DNA of 64,000 bases from Flavobacterium ammonificans (GCF_020885975.1 NZ_AP025183.1:806001-870000), one strand, 5' to 3'; positions 51,634-61,561 are shown, counted from the stretch's first letter. Program-made: numbers and translations. Notes: generated by a model from the letters alone, not told the origin.

Positions 51634-52992
51634 TTATACTTTTTTAAGTAGTTTTGGGAGTAAAAGAAGGTCTTTGAGTCGTTTGTCCTCCATGTTTTTT
51701 TGTTCCAACTGTAGTTTGTTCTCCGGTATACCTGTTAATTTAGAGACTTTATTGAGCAACCCATTAATGGCTTGTTCTCTTCGTTTAATGATAGCCGAAG
51801 CAGTTTGAGGCTGAGCTGGGTTTTCAAACAGGCCATTCAATTGGTTTAAGGAAACAAATTGGTTGCTATTAGCCAATAAAAAGTGCAGTATCTTTTTCTC
51901 ATTTTCTTCAAAATGAATAATGACTTTTCTTTTGTATAAAAACTGGTCTTTATTGCTGTCATAAACAATTCCTTTGAAAGGTTTTTGGAATGAAAGAATT
52001 CTTTTTTTATAGCCAATAATAACCAAACCCAAAAATAGTATTCCAATGAATCCAATTATAAGATAATTATTAAAAGTTGTATTATCCTCAACAAAAAAAG
52101 GAACTGTTCCAATGTATTTTCCTTTCAAGTCATCAATTGTAGTTTTTTTGAAATAGTATTTATTTTCAGTGGTAGAAAAAATTCCATTAATAGTATCGCC
52201 AACTATGAAATGTTGTTTGAGCAACTCGTAATTTTTAAATTGATATTTCTTTGCGATCTTATTAGTAAAATCTATTTCAATAATATAAGCATCAATTAAA
52301 TACAGTTTATTTTTAATTTGAACTTTCTTTTCTGAAGCCGTTAACAAATCAGCATTGTACGAACCAATACTCGACCAAGTCATAGTGTGTAAATTCAATT
52401 CCCAGAGTTGGGACTGTACAGGCTTGCTTATCAAAATGTCGCTATCATCACCTGTGAACCCCCCAAATAGGTAAAGATTGTTATTATCTCTATAGTTGTA
52501 GGCATCTGTTCTTGATTCTGGCTTGGCTAGCCCATTTGTTTGTATTTGATTCCATTCTCCGCTTTTAAAGTCATATTTAGTAATAATATTTTTATGAGTA
52601 AACATACCATAGCCACCAAAGAGGTAGATCTCATTGTTGTAAACAAAAGGAATACATCGGTATTGATTTTTGTGTAAAAAGGAACGATCTATACGAACTA
52701 TGGAATCGTTTCTAAACTCTAAAACGGGTCCACAGCCTTTATGTACAAGATAGGTTTTTGTGCCTATTTCAAAGGGAAGGTATTCGCTTATTTTATCCGG
52801 ATATTCGGTATGCTTAAATGGAATGAGCTGTTTCCCTTTGTATACAAGAGAATCGTTAATAATAATGATGGGTTGTTTTGATTTGGCCTCTTTGAACAAT
52901 AGCAAATCATCATAGCGTTTCAATTTTTGCCCCTGACTTGTGGTAGCAATCAGCAGGGAAAATAGCAGCAGTAGTATATTTTTTTTGACCAT
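51634..52992 (-). CDS. Kelch-repeat protein with one membrane segment and a C-terminal winged-helix-like region
   Basis: 452 residues in a layout suggesting a one-piece membrane regulator. A signal peptide (residues 1-22) precedes a beta-propeller-like part with kelch motifs (NEIYLFGGYGMF near 120, NLYLFGGFTGDD near 172). One strong membrane helix follows at 310-328 and a basic stop (YKKR), then about 120 cytoplasmic residues. These include ENEKKILHFLLANSNQFVSL and LNGLFENPAQPQTASAIIKR, which look like the helices of an OmpR/ToxR-type winged helix, though I cannot prove DNA binding. No kinase or receiver motifs are present. It lies just upstream of the T9SS surface operon, its most likely target. 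Confidence 0.72.
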   Translation of the reverse strand: MVKKNILLLLFSLLIATTSQGQKLKRYDDLLLFKEAKSKQPIIIINDSLVYKGKQLIPFKHTEYPDKISEYLPFEIGTKTYLVHKGCGPVLEFRNDSIVRIDRSFLHKNQYRCIPFVYNNEIYLFGGYGMFTHKNIITKYDFKSGEWNQIQTNGLAKPESRTDAYNYRDNNNLYLFGGFTGDDSDILISKPVQSQLWELNLHTMTWSSIGSYNADLLTASEKKVQIKNKLYLIDAYIIEIDFTNKIAKKYQFKNYELLKQHFIVGDTINGIFSTTENKYYFKKTTIDDLKGKYIGTVPFFVEDNTTFNNYLIIGFIGILFLGLVIIGYKKRILSFQKPFKGIVYDSNKDQFLYKRKVIIHFEENEKKILHFLLANSNQFVSLNQLNGLFENPAQPQTASAIIKRREQAINGLLNKVSKLTGIPENKLQLEQKNMEDKRLKDLLLLPKLLKKV

Positions 52993-53178
52993 GTTGTGAG
53001 GGAATCATAGATGTAAGAAATATAGTCAAATATCTAGTATAATCTGATAGAATGAAACAAAAATTAGTGGAAAATGTATTTTATTGTATTTTTATTATTG
53101 CTAAAATCCTGTTAATCAATTGAAATAGCAACTTTAGAAACCAATTACAATTTTCAATTTATCTGCGAATCATTGGCT

Positions 53179-53239
53179 GGATTGCTTCGTCGTTCCTTCT
53201 AGCAATCCACTTCCTACCTTGGTGCCTTCGTGGCAAAAC
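53179..53239. repeat. Intergenic inverted repeat with tail
   Basis: GGATTGCT (53179-53186) and AGCAATCC (53201-53208) form a perfect 8-bp inverted repeat around TCGTCGTTCCTTCT. It is followed by CTACCTTGGTGCCTTCGTGG. Both parts resemble repeats that recur between genes in flavobacterial genomes (from memory). It has no coding potential. Confidence 0.55.
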
Positions 53240-53242
53240 AAT

Positions 53243-53279
53243 AATATAAAAAACCCGCCAAAATTACTCTTGACGGGTT
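53243..53279 (-). terminator. Terminator after nuoN
   Basis: AACCCGCCA/TGACGGGTT pair with one mismatch, and the minus-strand flank is T-rich (TTTTTTATATT). It ends the complex I transcript. Confidence 0.78.
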
Positions 53280-53302
53280 AGGATAAATAATTTGTAATGG
53301 AA

Positions 53303-54673
53303 TTACCCCAATAAGTCTAATACCAATGATGGGAACATTCCAATGATAATATTCAAAGCGATTGCGGTAAAGGCAACAGCATAGATTAAGAATGGTTTTC
53401 CAGTGCGTTCTTCGTTCGATTCTTTGGTGTACATGGCTAAGATCAATTTGAAATAATAACCCACACTAATAATCGAGTTGATTACAGCCACAATTACTAA
53501 AGCAATAAATCCATTTTCGATGGTTTGAGAGAACAAAACCAATTTAGCAAAGAATCCCGCAAAAATTGGAATACCTGCCATAGAAAGCAAAGAAGCAGTC
53601 AAAATCGCTGCTAAAAAGGGATGTGTTTTTCCTAATCCGTGGAAGTTAGTAATGTCTTCGTTGTGTTGGTTTTTGCAAACGTATAAAATCACACTAAAAG
53701 CAGCAATTCCTGAAAGCGCATAGGCAGTGGTATAATACAATAAACTACTTGCCGAAGTCGATAAACTCAATAAGGTCATCAACATAAAACCAGCATGTGA
53801 GATTCCTGAGAAAGCCAACATACGTTTTACATTGGTTTGTTTCAATGCCATAATATTTCCTACCGTCATAGAAGCCATAGAAACGGCTACGATAACCATT
53901 TTATAGGCTTCAGATATATCAGCGTTCATAACAGACAATAATTTGTAAAGAGTAGCCATTGCCACCACTTTTGCTAAAGTACTCATCAAAGCCGTTGTTA
54001 ATGCTGGCGAACCTTCGTAAACATCTGGCGCCCAGAAATGGAATGGTACGGCAGCAATTTTGAAAAACATACCTACGGTTAACAACGCAATTCCAATTGG
54101 AAACCATATTGGCAATTCAGCTGATTGTGATAATTCACTGATTTCAGTTACGTCAAAACTTCCCATAGCTCCATACACTAAGCAAATTCCGAATAATAAA
54201 ATCCCTGAAGCGAAAGAACCCATTAAGAAATATTTCATTCCGGCTTCATTACTTTTTAATAGTAAACGGTCACTTGCTGCTAATATATATAAGGAAATAG
54301 AAAGCACTTCAATTCCTAAAAAGAACATCGCCAAGTTGCCAAAAGAAACCATGGCTACAGCTCCCGACAATAAAAACACCTTGATAGCAATGTAATCTGA
54401 GATTTTGTTTTGATGATTTTCATAAAAATTATGTCCTAATGCCACTAAGAAAATAGTCAGTACAATGAACAGAGAAGAAAATGTAGTAGAGAATTTACTT
54501 ACCACAATCATATTTCCATAGTAAGATTCTGTTGAACCAAATTCTGAGATATTCAATCCCAATACCGCTAACAAACCAATGATGGTAACCGGCACAATTG
54601 CTTTTCTTTGATTTAGAATTTCAAATATAAGGCATAAAACGCCTAATCCTATTATTGCTATTAATGTATTCAT
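53303..54673 (-). CDS. nuoN: NADH-quinone oxidoreductase subunit N
   Basis: Antiporter-like proton-pumping subunit in the membrane arm of complex I. The 456-residue protein has about 14 hydrophobic segments. The conserved core reads FFKIAAVPFHFWAPDVYEGSP near residue 205, followed by TNVKRMLAFSGISHAGFML, which carries the lysines of the pumping channel, then SMAGIPIFAGFFAKL. It is last in the nuo operon, 13 nt after nuoM and followed by a terminator. Confidence 0.96.
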   Translation of the reverse strand: MNTLIAIIGLGVLCLIFEILNQRKAIVPVTIIGLLAVLGLNISEFGSTESYYGNMIVVSKFSTTFSSLFIVLTIFLVALGHNFYENHQNKISDYIAIKVFLLSGAVAMVSFGNLAMFFLGIEVLSISLYILAASDRLLLKSNEAGMKYFLMGSFASGILLFGICLVYGAMGSFDVTEISELSQSAELPIWFPIGIALLTVGMFFKIAAVPFHFWAPDVYEGSPALTTALMSTLAKVVAMATLYKLLSVMNADISEAYKMVIVAVSMASMTVGNIMALKQTNVKRMLAFSGISHAGFMLMTLLSLSTSASSLLYYTTAYALSGIAAFSVILYVCKNQHNEDITNFHGLGKTHPFLAAILTASLLSMAGIPIFAGFFAKLVLFSQTIENGFIALVIVAVINSIISVGYYFKLILAMYTKESNEERTGKPFLIYAVAFTAIALNIIIGMFPSLVLDLLG

Positions 54674-54686
54674 TTTTGTAGTGGAC

Positions 54687-56129
54687 TTATTTGATTCTAT
54701 TAATTTGATTTACAATTTCTTCAATGCTTGGTGCAATTAACTCTACGATTGGTTTTGGATACAATCCAAAGAAGAACAATACTGAAATAATTACTACCAA
54801 AACAATTCCTTCATTTGCCGTAACATCTGCAAAGGGTTTAGCATTGGTTTCGCCTAACATAACCGATTGGAACATTTTAAGCATATAATAAGCTCCCAAA
54901 ATAATTGTTGTTCCACCTACAATGGCAAACCCCATATTAACTTGAGACAAACTATATAAAACGGTAAACTCTCCCACAAAGTTAAATGTTCCTGGCAAAG
55001 CTACTGAAGCCAACACAAGGATTAAAAATAAAGAAGTGAATTTTGGTGCTTGCGAACGAATTCCCCCCATATCTGCAATAGTTCTGGTGTCATAACGTCT
55101 AAAAATAATTTCAGCTGCAAAAAATAAACCCACTACTACGAATCCGTGAGCAATCATTTGTAATACGGCACCACTCATTCCGTCAGTGGTCAAAGTATAA
55201 GCTCCCGCAGCAATCAAACCAACGTGAGCCAAAGAAGAATAGGCCAATAATTTTTTTAGATCCTTTTGTTTTAATGCTACAATGGAACCATATACTACAC
55301 CTGCTATTCCTAAAACTAACATAATAGTAACGTGAGCTTTGGCAGCAAAAGGAACAATAGGCAACTGCCAACGAATTACGCTATACAATCCCATTTTCAA
55401 CATGATACCAGACAAAAGCATCGTTCCAACTGTTGGGGCTTTTTGGTACACACTAGCCTGCCAAGTATGGAAAGGAATGATTGGAATTTTAATGGCATAC
55501 GCCAAGAAGAAAGCTGCAAAAAGCCAAATTTGTTCTGTTCCGTTTAAATTTAATTGGTATAAATCTTCAATTAATAAACTTCCCGCTTTTTGATACAAAT
55601 ACACAAATCCTATTAGCATGAACAACGAACCTGCTAAAGTATAGATGAAGAATTTCACTACTGCTTTTTTACGTTCTTCGGCATCTCCATTCCCCCAAAC
55701 TAAGGCAATAAAATAAATTGGTAACAAAGCCAATTCCCAGAAGATATAGTACAACAATCCGTCAGCGGCTAAGAAAGTACCCGCCATAGCAAATGCCATA
55801 AATAGAATCAAGGCATAAAATGTTTTGGCATTTTTCACTTCGGTTCCAAATGATGAAAAGATAATTATCGGCGTTAAAGCTGTGGTTAACAAAAGCATAG
55901 CTAAAGCTAATCCGTCTGCTTGTAAAGCAAAAGAAATATTCGGTTTTGCAATCCATTGTGTGAACAAACCGATATTTTCACCTAGATTATAGTGATTCAA
56001 TAAAAGGATAGAAGCACCCAAGGAAACTAATCCAAAAAGCAAGGCGATTTTAGATGCAAATTTATCACCAACCATATAGGTTGCTAAAGCACCAATTAAA
56101 AGAATAATTAATATAAGAGATACGTTCAT
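54687..56129 (-). CDS. nuoM: NADH-quinone oxidoreductase subunit M
   Basis: Antiporter-like membrane-arm subunit. The 480-residue protein has FFIYTLAGSLFMLIGFVYLY, AIKIPIIPFHTWQASVYQKAPT and KDLKKLLAYSSLAHVGL, the standard proton-channel helices with their conserved lysines and glutamate (FWELALLPIYF). It lies 9 nt downstream of nuoL and 13 nt upstream of nuoN. Confidence 0.97.
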   Translation of the reverse strand: MNVSLILIILLIGALATYMVGDKFASKIALLFGLVSLGASILLLNHYNLGENIGLFTQWIAKPNISFALQADGLALAMLLLTTALTPIIIFSSFGTEVKNAKTFYALILFMAFAMAGTFLAADGLLYYIFWELALLPIYFIALVWGNGDAEERKKAVVKFFIYTLAGSLFMLIGFVYLYQKAGSLLIEDLYQLNLNGTEQIWLFAAFFLAYAIKIPIIPFHTWQASVYQKAPTVGTMLLSGIMLKMGLYSVIRWQLPIVPFAAKAHVTIMLVLGIAGVVYGSIVALKQKDLKKLLAYSSLAHVGLIAAGAYTLTTDGMSGAVLQMIAHGFVVVGLFFAAEIIFRRYDTRTIADMGGIRSQAPKFTSLFLILVLASVALPGTFNFVGEFTVLYSLSQVNMGFAIVGGTTIILGAYYMLKMFQSVMLGETNAKPFADVTANEGIVLVVIISVLFFFGLYPKPIVELIAPSIEEIVNQINRIK

Positions 56130-56138
56130 AGTAATGTA

Positions 56139-58028
56139 TTATTGAGCTAAAAATAAAAAGGAAATAATGGCACATAAACCTAAAACAAAAGCAAACAGGT
56201 ATAGACCAACACTTCCGTTTTGTACTTTTTTCCCTTGAACACTAATTTCATTGGTTACTTTTCCAAATCCAAATACGAATGAAGACAAGCTAGTTTCTAG
56301 TTGATCTCTAAAGAATTTAGACATTGCATTAATCGATTTAACAAACAAGAAATCGTAAATCTCGTCTAAGTAGTATTTGTTATACAATACTTTAGCAAAT
56401 CCTGTGATAGAAGCATCCTCTCCAGGAACCGTATTTTGTTTGTTGTATTTGGCATAAGCCAATCCAATTCCTACTAATCCACCTACAACAGCAATAGCCA
56501 TTAGTATATATTCAGTAGTTCCTAAATGGTGTTGTGCAGTTGCTAATTTTGGTAAAATTGGAATCAAGTAGTGATTCAACCAAGAATTTCCAGGCAAGCT
56601 AATTACTCCACCAACTGTTGCTAAAATAGCCAAAACAATTAATGGGAACGTAATCAAAGCAGGACTTTCGTGTAAGTGGTGTTTTTGTTCTTCTGTTCCT
56701 CTAAACTCGTTAAAGAAAGTTAAGAACATCAGACGGAACATATAAAAAGCGGTCATAATAGACGCCACCGAAGCGACAACCCATAACGGAATGTTATGAT
56801 GAAAAGCCGTTAACAAAATCTCGTCTTTAGAGAAGAATCCTGAAAATACCGGCACTCCTGAAATTGCTAATGAAGAAACTAGCATCGTGAGGAAAGTAAT
56901 TGGCATTACTTTTTTCAAACCACCCATGTTACGCATGTCCTGTTCACCATGTAAAGCGTGGATTACAGAACCTGAACCCAAGAACAAACAAGCTTTAAAG
57001 AAGGCATGAGTGATTACGTGGAAAACAGCAACTTCGTAAGCACCTAATCCCAATGCTAGAAACATCAATCCTAATTGCGAAACAGTAGAGTAGGCCAAGA
57101 CCTTTTTAATATCATTTTGTACCAAACCAATTGTTGCCGCTACTAAGGCTGTAATGGCTCCAATGACAGCAATAACGCTTTGTACGTCTGGTGTTAAATC
57201 AAAGATAAAATTCAAACGCGTAATCATAAAGATACCCGCTGTTACCATCGTAGCTGCGTGAATCAATGCCGAAACTGGAGTTGGTCCAGCCATCGCATCA
57301 GGTAACCAAGTGTATAAAGGAATTTGTGCTGATTTTCCCGTTGCACCAATAAACAAACACAAGGCAGCTGCAGATAACCAATATAAATCAAGGTTAGTTG
57401 CACCTGCAATTGCATTTTTTAATGTTGCATAATCCAATGTAGAGAACAAATGCCCTAAAATAAAGATTCCGATTAACAAACCTAAATCTCCAATTCTATT
57501 CATGATGAAGGCTTTTTTAGCGGCATCATTGTAGTCTTGGTTTTTGTACCAAAACCCAATTAATAAATACGAGCACAAACCAACTCCTTCCCATCCGATG
57601 AACATCACTAACAAGTTGCTACCTACTACCAAAGTAATCATAAAGAAAACGAATAAGTTGAGGTAAGCAAAGAATTTATGCATATTCTCGTCGTCGTGCA
57701 TGTAGCTGATCGAATACAAATGAATTAGTGAACCAATTCCAGTGACAAATAGTAACCATAAAATTGACAATTGGTCTAACAAGAAGCCAAATTCAACTTT
57801 GAAATTGCTAATTTGAATCCAATCAAAAAGACTTATTTGAAATCCATTAGGGTTCGCAGCTAGTGCACCAAAGAAATATATTGAAGTAGCAAAAGAAATC
57901 GCTACCGAAAGTGTCCCGATAATTCCTGAAACGGTTTTTCCTAAACTTTTTCCAAAGAAAACATTGATTAAAAATCCCGCAAAAGGAGCAAGAACTAAAA
58001 GTAAAGCTATATTGGTATTCATTTCCAT
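56139..58028 (-). CDS. nuoL: NADH-quinone oxidoreductase subunit L
   Basis: The largest antiporter-like subunit, carrying the long lateral helix along the membrane arm. The 629-residue protein includes VGWEGVGLCSYLLIGFWY (seen as IGWEGVGLCSYLL), KSAQIPLYTWLPDAMAGPTP, and VQNDIKKVLAYSTVSQLGLMF. The extended C-terminal part (about residues 500-629) supplies the lateral helix, ending in a final hydrophobic anchor (LFAFVLGLCAIISFLFLA). It starts directly after the nuoK stop. Confidence 0.98.
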   Translation of the reverse strand: MEMNTNIALLLVLAPFAGFLINVFFGKSLGKTVSGIIGTLSVAISFATSIYFFGALAANPNGFQISLFDWIQISNFKVEFGFLLDQLSILWLLFVTGIGSLIHLYSISYMHDDENMHKFFAYLNLFVFFMITLVVGSNLLVMFIGWEGVGLCSYLLIGFWYKNQDYNDAAKKAFIMNRIGDLGLLIGIFILGHLFSTLDYATLKNAIAGATNLDLYWLSAAALCLFIGATGKSAQIPLYTWLPDAMAGPTPVSALIHAATMVTAGIFMITRLNFIFDLTPDVQSVIAVIGAITALVAATIGLVQNDIKKVLAYSTVSQLGLMFLALGLGAYEVAVFHVITHAFFKACLFLGSGSVIHALHGEQDMRNMGGLKKVMPITFLTMLVSSLAISGVPVFSGFFSKDEILLTAFHHNIPLWVVASVASIMTAFYMFRLMFLTFFNEFRGTEEQKHHLHESPALITFPLIVLAILATVGGVISLPGNSWLNHYLIPILPKLATAQHHLGTTEYILMAIAVVGGLVGIGLAYAKYNKQNTVPGEDASITGFAKVLYNKYYLDEIYDFLFVKSINAMSKFFRDQLETSLSSFVFGFGKVTNEISVQGKKVQNGSVGLYLFAFVLGLCAIISFLFLAQ

Positions 58029-58349
58029 TTATCCTTTTAAGTTTTTTAGGGCATCGATACTAATCGAACCAGAATTTTTAAATATCGATACTAAAATCGC
58101 TAGTCCCACCGCTACTTCTGCAGCAGCAACAGCCATAGAGAAAAACACGAAAACCTGTCCTTGAGCATCTTGATGGTAGGTTGAAAAAGCAACAAACAAT
58201 AAGTTTACGGCATTCAACATAATTTCGATGGACATAAAAACGATAATGGCATTTCGTCTGTACAATACTCCGAATATTCCAATACAAAAAAGGATAACAC
58301 TCAGGAAGATATAGTTTTCTATACCAATTTGATTTAAAATATTATTCAT
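58029..58349 (-). CDS. nuoK: NADH-quinone oxidoreductase subunit K
   Basis: A small membrane subunit of 106 residues with three hydrophobic helices. It carries the conserved membrane glutamates ([13 protein letters not shown], then [16 protein letters not shown]) needed for proton movement. Length is normal. It abuts nuoL with no gap and is 1 nt from nuoJ. Confidence 0.97.
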   Translation of the reverse strand: MNNILNQIGIENYIFLSVILFCIGIFGVLYRRNAIIVFMSIEIMLNAVNLLFVAFSTYHQDAQGQVFVFFSMAVAAAEVAVGLAILVSIFKNSGSISIDALKNLKG

Positions 58350-58350
58350 T

Positions 58351-58863
58351 TTATTTCTCTAGTTTTTCTTTCTTAGACAATAGAACTGTACCAATCATAG
58401 CTACCAAAAGCAAGATGGAGGCAAACTCAAAAGGAACCATATATTCGTTCAACAAGATTTTACCTAATACATTTATTGATTGGTAATCTTCGCCTGTAGC
58501 AATATAATCTCCAGCAATTGGTTTTGAGTTGATGAAAATTGCAATCAAAATCAAACAAACCAAACAGAAAGAAACAATAGCGCCTAAACGAGTAATTCTC
58601 GGTTTATGCACTTCGTTTTCTTTGTTTAAATTCATCAACATAATGGTAAATAAGAACAAAATCATGATTGCGCCTGAATATACAATGATGTGTACAATGG
58701 CTAAAAATTGCGCGTTCAATACTAAATAATGACCTGCTACTGAGAAGAAACAGATTACTAAGTATATAGCACTGTGAATTGGATTTCGACTAAAAACGGT
58801 TAAAAATGCCGTTGCTAAAGTGATTGCGGCTAAAACGCAAAAAATAATTAATAATACTGACAT
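58351..58863 (-). CDS. nuoJ: NADH-quinone oxidoreductase subunit J
   Basis: A five-helix membrane subunit of 170 residues. It has [24 protein letters not shown] near residue 26 and the conserved [20 protein letters not shown]. It overlaps the nuoI stop by 1 nt, so the two are translated together. Confidence 0.96.
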   Translation of the reverse strand: MSVLLIIFCVLAAITLATAFLTVFSRNPIHSAIYLVICFFSVAGHYLVLNAQFLAIVHIIVYSGAIMILFLFTIMLMNLNKENEVHKPRITRLGAIVSFCLVCLILIAIFINSKPIAGDYIATGEDYQSINVLGKILLNEYMVPFEFASILLLVAMIGTVLLSKKEKLEK

Positions 58864-59408
58864 TAGTTAGCGTTTTTAAGTTGAGCATTTTGAATTGCCA
58901 TTTCTAGAGGCATGACCAATTTGTCTTTTCCAAAAATAAAATCTTCTCTATCATAATTAGAAGGCACTAATTCTTTAGACATAGTCAAATAAATAGCATC
59001 TTTTGGACAAGCTTCTTCGCACAATCCACAGAAAATACAACGCAACATGTTGATTTCGTAGATTTCTGCATATTTTTCTTCTCTGTATAAATGTTTTTCG
59101 TCTGGTCTGCGTTCTGCTGCTTTCATTGTGATAGCTTCTGCTGGACAAGACAAGGCGCATAAACCACATGCCGTACAGTTTTCACGTCCTTGTTCATCAC
59201 GTTTTAGCATGTGACGACCACGGTACACCGGACTCATTTCACGCACTTGCTCCGGATAATGGATAGTTGCTTTTTTAGTAAAAAAGTGTTGAATAGTAAT
59301 CCACAATCCTTTAATAATTGCGATCAGATACATTTTTTCCAAAAAAGTCATCTCTTTGTTGGAGACTACTTTTTTTCTTCCCGATAAGGATATTGTTTCT
59401 ATTGACAT
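58863..59408 (-). CDS. nuoI: NADH-quinone oxidoreductase subunit I
   Basis: A peripheral-arm ferredoxin-like subunit holding two [4Fe-4S] clusters (N6a and N6b). The 181-residue protein has both motifs: CTACGLCALSCP near residue 80 and CIFCGLCEEACP near residue 125. Its N-terminus carries the amphipathic stretch that binds the membrane. A 57-nt gap separates it from nuoH. Confidence 0.98.
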   Translation of the reverse strand: MSIETISLSGRKKVVSNKEMTFLEKMYLIAIIKGLWITIQHFFTKKATIHYPEQVREMSPVYRGRHMLKRDEQGRENCTACGLCALSCPAEAITMKAAERRPDEKHLYREEKYAEIYEINMLRCIFCGLCEEACPKDAIYLTMSKELVPSNYDREDFIFGKDKLVMPLEMAIQNAQLKNAN

Positions 59409-59465
59409 TTTTTATTTTTTTATTTCTTAAGGTGATTTTAATTGCACCTCTAAAATTGATATTGT

Positions 59466-60518
59466 TTAGAATCCTAAATAAGCTGCGATATCCGCTCTTA
59501 AAATTACAATCCCTGTAATCATGATATTAATAATAGATAGTGGGATTAATATTCTCCATCCCAAATGCATCAATTGATCGTATCTAAATCTTGGAATGGT
59601 CCAACGAACCCACATATAGAAAAAGATAAATCCACATATTTTGATGAATAATACGCCAATTCCTATTAGGTTTGCAATATTTACTCCTGCATTTTCTAGT
59701 ACCCAACTCATTCCAGGATAGTTGTATCCTCCAAAGAATAAAATGGCTAAAATGGTAGAAGAAATGAACATATTAGCATATTCAGCAAATAGATAGAATC
59801 CCATTTTCATCGAAGAATATTCGGTGTGGTATCCTCCAATTAATTCACTTTCACATTCGGCTAAGTCAAAAGGAGTACGGTTGGTTTCTGCAAAAGCACA
59901 AATCAAGAAAATCAAGAAAGAAACCGGTTGGTAAAAAACATTCCAGTTCATTCCTTCTTGTTGTGCCGAAATTTCGCGTAAGCTTAAAGTTCCAGTCATC
60001 ATTAATAAAGCAATCATTGACAATCCCATAGCTATTTCATACGATACCATTTGCGAAGCAGCACGAACCGCTCCCATCAAAGAGAACTTATTATTCGATG
60101 CCCAACCACCAATCATGATTCCGTACACTCCAACAGAAACTACTCCGAAGAAGTACAACAAACCAATATTTAAGTCGGTAGCTTGTAGTAAAATATCACG
60201 TCCAAATAAGTGTAATTTATCTCCCCAAGGAATAACGGCACTGGTCATTAAAGCCGTACTCATTGCAATAGCTGGTCCAACGAAGAATAAAAAACGGTTT
60301 GGGGTATTCGGTTCAAATTCTTCTTTTGAGAATAATTTTAAACCGTCCGCAAGCGGTTGAAGTAAACCTCCAAAACCGGCACGGTTAGGACCTACACGGT
60401 CTTGTAAAAATGCTGCTACTTTACGTTCTGCCCAAGTGGAATACATGGCCATAATCATTGTTACAGCAAAAACCACTACAATAACAACACTTTTCTCTAT
60501 AATAAAGGTACTATCCAT
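59466..60518 (-). CDS. nuoH: NADH-quinone oxidoreductase subunit H
   Basis: Membrane subunit lining the quinone chamber. The 350-residue protein has STWAERKVAAFLQDRVGPNR near residue 27, LLQPLADGLKLFSKE, and the acidic loop ETNRTPFDLAECESELIGGY, all diagnostic of NuoH. Eight hydrophobic segments fit. It is 3 nt after nuoG. Confidence 0.98.
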   Translation of the reverse strand: MDSTFIIEKSVVIVVVFAVTMIMAMYSTWAERKVAAFLQDRVGPNRAGFGGLLQPLADGLKLFSKEEFEPNTPNRFLFFVGPAIAMSTALMTSAVIPWGDKLHLFGRDILLQATDLNIGLLYFFGVVSVGVYGIMIGGWASNNKFSLMGAVRAASQMVSYEIAMGLSMIALLMMTGTLSLREISAQQEGMNWNVFYQPVSFLIFLICAFAETNRTPFDLAECESELIGGYHTEYSSMKMGFYLFAEYANMFISSTILAILFFGGYNYPGMSWVLENAGVNIANLIGIGVLFIKICGFIFFYMWVRWTIPRFRYDQLMHLGWRILIPLSIINIMITGIVILRADIAAYLGF

Positions 60519-60521
60519 TGC

Positions 60522-61547
60522 TTACGATTTTTGGTTGTTAGTATCCAATGGGAATTCAGCCATACTGATTTTTTTACGGTCTTCTTCTCTACCTAAAAGG
60601 ATTTTCTCTTCGGTATTGATAACCACTTTTTCTAATTTGTGGTTGTATTTGTTTTGATTGATAACCGAATCTTTTTCAAATGCTCTTGGACCTTCAATAG
60701 TCCAATCTTTTACATCTTTATGGTCAAAACGACATCCGTTGCAAATGAATTCTTCCACTTCATGGTATTCGTCTTTTCTTCCTGTAACTCTTTGAATTTC
60801 GTCACCAAACATCCAAACAGTTGTTTTACCACAACATTTGTCGCAATCTCTGTGCGCGTTGTAAGGTTTGCTGAACCAAACTCTCGATTTGAATCGGAAT
60901 GTTTTGTCAGTCAATGCACCTACTGGACATACGTCAATCATATTTCCAGAGAATTCATTGTCAATAGCTTTTGAGATACAAGTAGAAATATTAGCGTGAT
61001 CACCACGATCCATTACTCCATGAACTCTATCGTCAGTCAATTGATCAGCCACTTGAACACAACGCTGACATAAAATACAACGGTTCATGTGCAATTGAAT
61101 GTTTGGCCCAATATCTTCTGGCTCAAATGTTCTTTTCTCTTCAATATAACGGGTTTGTGATTTTCCGTGTTCAAAACTTAAGTTTTGTAAATCACATTCA
61201 CCAGCTTGGTCACATACTGGGCAATCCAAAGGGTGATTGATCAATAAGAATTCAGTAACTGATTTTCTAGCCTCAGTAACTCGCTCCGAAGATTTTGAGT
61301 TCACTTCCATGCCGTCCATACATCCCGTTACACAAGACGCCATTAATTTCGGCATAGGTCTTGGGTCGGCTTCACTTCCTTTCGAAACTTCGACTAAACA
61401 GCAACGGCATTTTCCACCGCTCCCTTTTAGTTTAGAATAATAGCACATCGCTGGCGGAACTACATCTCCACCAATCATACGAGCTGCTTGCAGGATCGTT
61501 GTTCCTGGTTCTACTTCTATTGACTGACCGTCTATTGTTACTTTCAT
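60522..61547 (-). CDS. nuoG: NADH-quinone oxidoreductase subunit G, short form
   Basis: Peripheral-arm iron-sulfur subunit reduced to 341 residues. It has the N-terminal [2Fe-2S] domain (Cys35, Cys47, Cys50 and a fourth near Cys72), the His-Cys3 cluster (His105, Cys109, Cys112, Cys118), and a [4Fe-4S] motif (Cys157, Cys160, Cys163 with CPVGAL near 205). After residue 230 two more cysteine pairs appear (CDKCCG, ICNGC), then the protein stops. The large molybdopterin-fold domain of E. coli NuoG (about 900 residues in all) is missing. This short form is seen across flavobacteria. It follows nuoF across an 82-nt repeat-rich gap. Confidence 0.93.
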   Translation of the reverse strand: MKVTIDGQSIEVEPGTTILQAARMIGGDVVPPAMCYYSKLKGSGGKCRCCLVEVSKGSEADPRPMPKLMASCVTGCMDGMEVNSKSSERVTEARKSVTEFLLINHPLDCPVCDQAGECDLQNLSFEHGKSQTRYIEEKRTFEPEDIGPNIQLHMNRCILCQRCVQVADQLTDDRVHGVMDRGDHANISTCISKAIDNEFSGNMIDVCPVGALTDKTFRFKSRVWFSKPYNAHRDCDKCCGKTTVWMFGDEIQRVTGRKDEYHEVEEFICNGCRFDHKDVKDWTIEGPRAFEKDSVINQNKYNHKLEKVVINTEEKILLGREEDRKKISMAEFPLDTNNQKS

Positions 61548-61561
61548 TTTGTTCTTTGTTA

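Larger units (their letters stand above)
52993..53302. other. 310-bp gap between nuoN and the kelch gene
   Basis: No gene is visible here. The stretch carries the kelch promoter region (no exact TAnnTTTG found), an inverted repeat with a conserved-looking tail (53179-53239), and the nuoN terminator (53243-53279). Confidence 0.7.
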
